DNA of 64,000 nucleotides from Spartobacteria bacterium UBA695 (GTDB lineage Bacteria; Verrucomicrobiota; Verrucomicrobiia; Chthoniobacterales; Chthoniobacteraceae): assembly GCA_002298145.1 (NCBI GenBank), contig DBMP01000023.1, positions 1 through 64,000 of the forward strand. Reading direction: 5' to 3'. Shown here one piece after another: positions 61,200-64,000 of this stretch. Numbering within the stretch: position 1 is the stretch's first letter; the number at the start of each line of letters is the position of its first letter. Both the position numbers and the translations under genes were made by a program. The notes below the pieces were generated by a model that was not told where the DNA came from, did not search any database, and saw only the letters and a program-made list of their open reading frames with translations.

Positions 61200-62147
61200 A
61201 TGGCCAGAATCTCGGTTATCACTCCGTGCTATAACTCCAGCGCTTTCCTGGAGAGAACCATCCAGAGCGTGCAGGCGCAGGATTTCCCGGACTGGGAGCT
61301 GATCCTCGTGGACGACGGCAGCACGGACTCCACCCCGGAGGTGATCCGGTGCTACAGCGAACGCGATGCCCGCATCCGGGGCGTCTCGCAACCCAATGGC
61401 GGCCGGGCCCGGGCCTGCAACCTCGGCGGCGCGCACGTTTCGCCCGAAAGCGATTACCTCTTTTTTCTCGATAGCGACGACCTGCTTGTCCCCGGCGCGC
61501 TGCGCAAAATGAGCGAATACCTCGACCGCCACCCCGAGGTGGGCCTCTTGGGGTGCCAGTTCCAGGAAATCGACCCGGAGGACCGCCCCTTCGGCGAGGC
61601 CAAGCGGAGCCGGTGGGTGCCCGGGGGCTTTTTCCCGAGGCAACTGCGCGACGAGGAATTTGAGACACCCTTTGTGACCTTTTTCTGCGCCACGGGCCAG
61701 GGGCCGTTCGCGATGTACCGCAAATCGGTCTTCCAGAAAACCGCCGGGTGGAGCGAGGAATTCAGCGAATTTTCCGCCCAGGAGGATACGGATATGTTCT
61801 GCCAGATGGCGCTCCTGGCCCCCGTCCACTACCTGCCCGAGCGCCTTTACCTAAAGCGCGTGCACGGGGCGTCGATCACGCAGCAGAATGGGCGCATCCA
61901 GGCTTCGTACACCCGCTTCCGGGCGAAGTGGGACCACTACGTGCCCGCCGATCCCCGGCAGGCCGAGGTGGTTCGAGCCGCCAAGCGCCACTACTACCGC
62001 CGCCACAAGCCATTCCGGGACCTCAAAGTGGCGGTGTTGGCTCTTGGAGACTGGCTCCGCAAGCCAACCCAAGCCCGGCTCACCTGGTTTCTGTCGCTCG
62101 TCAAATGGGGCTTTAAGGGGCTGCTTTTTGGGGAGAGAATGCGTTAG
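61200..62147 (+). CDS. Family 2 glycosyltransferase
   Basis: GT2-like transferase of 315 residues. The nucleotide-binding N-terminus reads ISVITPCYNSSAFLERTIQS and ELILVDDGSTDSTPEVI. The metal site is YLFFLDSDDLLVPGALR, and the acceptor domain has TGQGPFAMYRKSVFQKTAGW and EFSAQEDTDMFCQMALLAPV. It probably transfers a sugar in polysaccharide assembly. It is followed 3 bp later by another glycosyltransferase gene. No membrane helix is evident. Confidence 0.93.
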   Translation: MARISVITPCYNSSAFLERTIQSVQAQDFPDWELILVDDGSTDSTPEVIRCYSERDARIRGVSQPNGGRARACNLGGAHVSPESDYLFFLDSDDLLVPGALRKMSEYLDRHPEVGLLGCQFQEIDPEDRPFGEAKRSRWVPGGFFPRQLRDEEFETPFVTFFCATGQGPFAMYRKSVFQKTAGWSEEFSEFSAQEDTDMFCQMALLAPVHYLPERLYLKRVHGASITQQNGRIQASYTRFRAKWDHYVPADPRQAEVVRAAKRHYYRRHKPFRDLKVAVLALGDWLRKPTQARLTWFLSLVKWGFKGLLFGERMR

Positions 62148-62150
62148 AGC

Positions 62151-63287
62151 ATGGAAACCCCGCACCTCGTCTATTTCGGCCAGACACCGGACCAGGGCAC
62201 CGGCAGCCCGGTCATCCTGCTCCGGCACCTGCGGCGGCTCGCGGCGGGCGGCTGGCATATCGAGCTGGTGACGGAAAATGGACAATCCGACGCCCTGGCG
62301 GAAAAGTGGCCCATCCATCACCTAAGCCTTCGCAAGCCGTGGTGGCCGCCGTTCCGCGCCGGGAACCGTTTCCTGCGCTCGCTGCGGATGCGCCTCTGGG
62401 CCGGAGAATGCGCCCAGTTCTTCCCCGAGCCGCCCCAGGCGATCGTCTCCTACCTGAGCCTTTACAGCGAGCTGCACTCCGAGGTGGCCGCGCACTATGC
62501 CCGGCACTGCGGCGCACCGCTGACCCTCATCATCCACGATTATCCGCCGGACTTCCCGGGGGTCGATCCGCGCCAAGCCGCCGCGACCCTCCGGCGCAGC
62601 GAGTGGATTCTCAAACAAGCCCATCAACTCTGGTTCGTCTCCCCGGAGCTGGCTGACCAGTACGACGTTCCCGCGTCTAAAAAGCACGTCCTGCCACCCA
62701 TCCCCGAGGGCGTGGCCGAACGCGCCCAGTGGAAAGCGGAAACCACCCGGCCGCTGATCGTCTACGCCGGGTTCGCCTACCCCGCCCAGATGCCGCTTTT
62801 CGCCCGGCTTGCCCGCGTCATCGCTGCCGCCGGGGGACGGCTCCTCATCCTCTCCCGCCCCACGCCGGAATTGCGCGCGATCTGCGAGGCCGAGCCGGTG
62901 GAGCACCGCGATCTCTTCCCGACCAACCGCGAGGCGCTCGACTTCATCACCCGCAACGCCTCGGCGGTGCTGGTGAGCTACAGCGAGCGCGTGGAAGAGA
63001 TGCCGTGGACCCGGACCAGCTTCCCGAGCAAATTCGTCGAATTTTCCCAAACCGGCCTCCCGGCCCTGCTGGTCGCGCCGCGCGAAACCGCTCTGGGCCA
63101 ATGGGCCGCCCGCAACGCATACCCCGATTTCTACGCGCCGGAGCGGATCGAAAACGCCTCGGCCTTTGTCGAAGCACTGAAAACCGAGCGCGGCTGGGCG
63201 GGAAAATCAGCGAATAGCACGCATTTTGCCGAGACGGAATTCAACCCGGCTGTGATACAGTCCGCCTTCGAGGCGGGTCTCCGGTAA
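62151..63287 (+). CDS. Glycosyltransferase-like protein (GT-B type)
   Basis: Protein of 378 residues that looks like a GT-B glycosyltransferase. It has an N-terminal half with FGQTPDQGTGSPVILLRHLR and a C-terminal half with RPLIVYAGFAYPAQMPLFAR, LLILSRPTPELRAIC, and SYSERVEEMPWTRTSFPSKF followed by FSQTGLPALLVAPRETALG. The canonical EX7E motif of GT4 was not found, so the family is uncertain. It is 3 bp after the GT2 gene and 19 bp before the next Gfo/Idh gene, suggesting a glycan-assembly operon. Confidence 0.75.
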   Translation: METPHLVYFGQTPDQGTGSPVILLRHLRRLAAGGWHIELVTENGQSDALAEKWPIHHLSLRKPWWPPFRAGNRFLRSLRMRLWAGECAQFFPEPPQAIVSYLSLYSELHSEVAAHYARHCGAPLTLIIHDYPPDFPGVDPRQAAATLRRSEWILKQAHQLWFVSPELADQYDVPASKKHVLPPIPEGVAERAQWKAETTRPLIVYAGFAYPAQMPLFARLARVIAAAGGRLLILSRPTPELRAICEAEPVEHRDLFPTNREALDFITRNASAVLVSYSERVEEMPWTRTSFPSKFVEFSQTGLPALLVAPRETALGQWAARNAYPDFYAPERIENASAFVEALKTERGWAGKSANSTHFAETEFNPAVIQSAFEAGLR

Positions 63288-63306
63288 GCCCGCTCCTTAG
63301 AACTTC

Positions 63307-64000
63307 ATGCAAACCCCTGCTCTTCCCATCGTTCTTGTCGGCTGCGGCGCGGTCAGCCAGTTTTTTTATGCCCCGGCGCTGACGGCGCTCGAAGGCGCGG
63401 GAACGCTCAAGGTGGAAGCGCTCGTGGACCCCTCGGCGGAGAGCCTCGCCAAGCTGGCGGAAACCTTCCCGAACGCCGCGCGCTTTGCCCGGCTGGAGGA
63501 GACGCCCATTGACTCCCGCCTGGTCGTCGTTGCCTCGCCACCCAAGTTCCACGCCCCGGCGGCGGTCCACGCCCTCACCCACGGAGCCGCCGTGCTCTGC
63601 GAAAAGCCGATGGCCGACACCGTCGCCGATGCGGAGACCATTCTTGCCGCCGCCCGCTCCAGTGGCTCGCTGCTGGCCGTCGGGCTCTACAAACGCTTCT
63701 TTCCGGCCTGCGAGGCGCTTAAAGGCCTCCTCGAAAAACAGCCTCTGGGGCGGCTGATTTCCTTCACCGTCGAGGAAGGGGGCCGATTCGGCTGGCAGGC
63801 TGCGTCAGATTCGTTTTTTCGCAAAAGCGTGACACCCGGCGGCGTGCTGCTCGACATCGGCGTCCACGTGCTCGATCTGCTCCTCTGGTGGCTCGGGGAA
63901 CCAGAAACGCTCCTCTACCGCGACGACGCCATGGGCGGCCAGGAGGCCAACTGCCGCCTCGAACTCGCCTACGCGGGCGGGGCTCGGGGGCAGGTCCACC
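63307..64000 (+). CDS. Gfo/Idh/MocA family oxidoreductase (3' end beyond window)
   Basis: The first 231 codons of a dehydrogenase-like protein are present; no stop occurs before the window end. The Rossmann motif is IVLVGCGAVSQFFYAPAL and Glu-Lys-Pro lies at 99-101 (VLCEKPMADTVADAE). The substrate domain begins with GGVLLDIGVHVLDLLLWWLG. It lies 19 bp after the glycosyltransferase gene, so it may belong to the same operon and act on a nucleotide- or lipid-linked sugar. The ATG at 63307 is a clear start. Confidence 0.92.
   Translation, partial: MQTPALPIVLVGCGAVSQFFYAPALTALEGAGTLKVEALVDPSAESLAKLAETFPNAARFARLEETPIDSRLVVVASPPKFHAPAAVHALTHGAAVLCEKPMADTVADAETILAAARSSGSLLAVGLYKRFFPACEALKGLLEKQPLGRLISFTVEEGGRFGWQAASDSFFRKSVTPGGVLLDIGVHVLDLLLWWLGEPETLLYRDDAMGGQEANCRLELAYAGGARGQVH

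Noticed and set aside
1..64000. CRISPR arrays, rRNA, tRNA, insertion sequences
   Set aside because: No array of equally spaced repeats, no tRNA-like cloverleaf in the intergenic spaces read, no rRNA stretches and no transposase motifs were seen.

Overview
The window reads as chromosomal DNA of a GC-rich, Gram-negative heterotroph. It carries a type II secretion system with a secretin, an outer-membrane autotransporter, periplasmic sensors and long secreted proteins. The combination of large secreted FlgD-like/NHL/CBM9-like proteins, four Gfo/Idh/MocA oxidoreductases, a ThuA-like protein and several AraC/LacI sugar regulators points to the Planctomycetota-Verrucomicrobiota-Chlamydiota group, most likely Verrucomicrobiota. 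That placement is inferred from gene content; no rRNA is present. I saw no rRNA, tRNA, CRISPR array, transposase or integrase.

Layout. 43-10646 (minus): an operon of a Gfo/Idh/MocA oxidoreductase, an SGNH hydrolase, two very large secreted beta-propeller/CBM9-like proteins and a small secreted jelly-roll-like protein, with a decayed second SGNH gene just upstream. 11178-13087: two convergent AraC regulators. 13186-16292: an amino-sugar operon (ROK-like kinase, PIG-L deacetylase, NagB). 16501-21420: guaA, a hybrid histidine kinase, a NIF3-family protein and a DNA-3-methyladenine glycosylase, closed by a long perfect-looking hairpin repeat. 21531-26643 (minus): glucan phosphorylase, an exported MsrB-MsrA fusion and a Cpx-like two-component system. 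A divergent CpxP/Spy-like periplasmic protein follows at 26801.

27544-39394 is a complete-looking type II secretion operon in the order E-F-G-H-I-J-K-L-M-C-like-D. The secretin is made as two separately exported polypeptides, split inside one N-module. This is the most striking feature of the window. Next come an undecaprenyl-phosphate sugar transferase, an autotransporter, purB, an exported thioredoxin-like protein, and a Gfo/Idh + ThuA pair with a divergent AraC gene.

48995-54224 holds gatC-gatA, a PmtA-like methyltransferase, a NUDIX hydrolase, a CbiX-like chelatase, rex and a LacI-type regulator. The LacI regulator has a perfect 16-bp palindrome between it and a divergent Gfo/Idh-sugar isomerase operon. 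A visibly AT-richer island (about 56340-58790) encodes one 700-residue secreted fibre-like protein. The window closes with a Tgt-MnmD-like fusion for two wobble-base tRNA modifications, an S4-domain protein, two glycosyltransferases and a Gfo/Idh/MocA gene cut by the window end.

Functionally the region combines sugar and polysaccharide scavenging with protein export to the surface. Sugar use is represented by the secreted binding proteins, the amino-sugar operon, the oxidoreductase/isomerase operons and the glucan phosphorylase. Export is represented by the T2SS, the autotransporter and the Cpx-like envelope-stress control.
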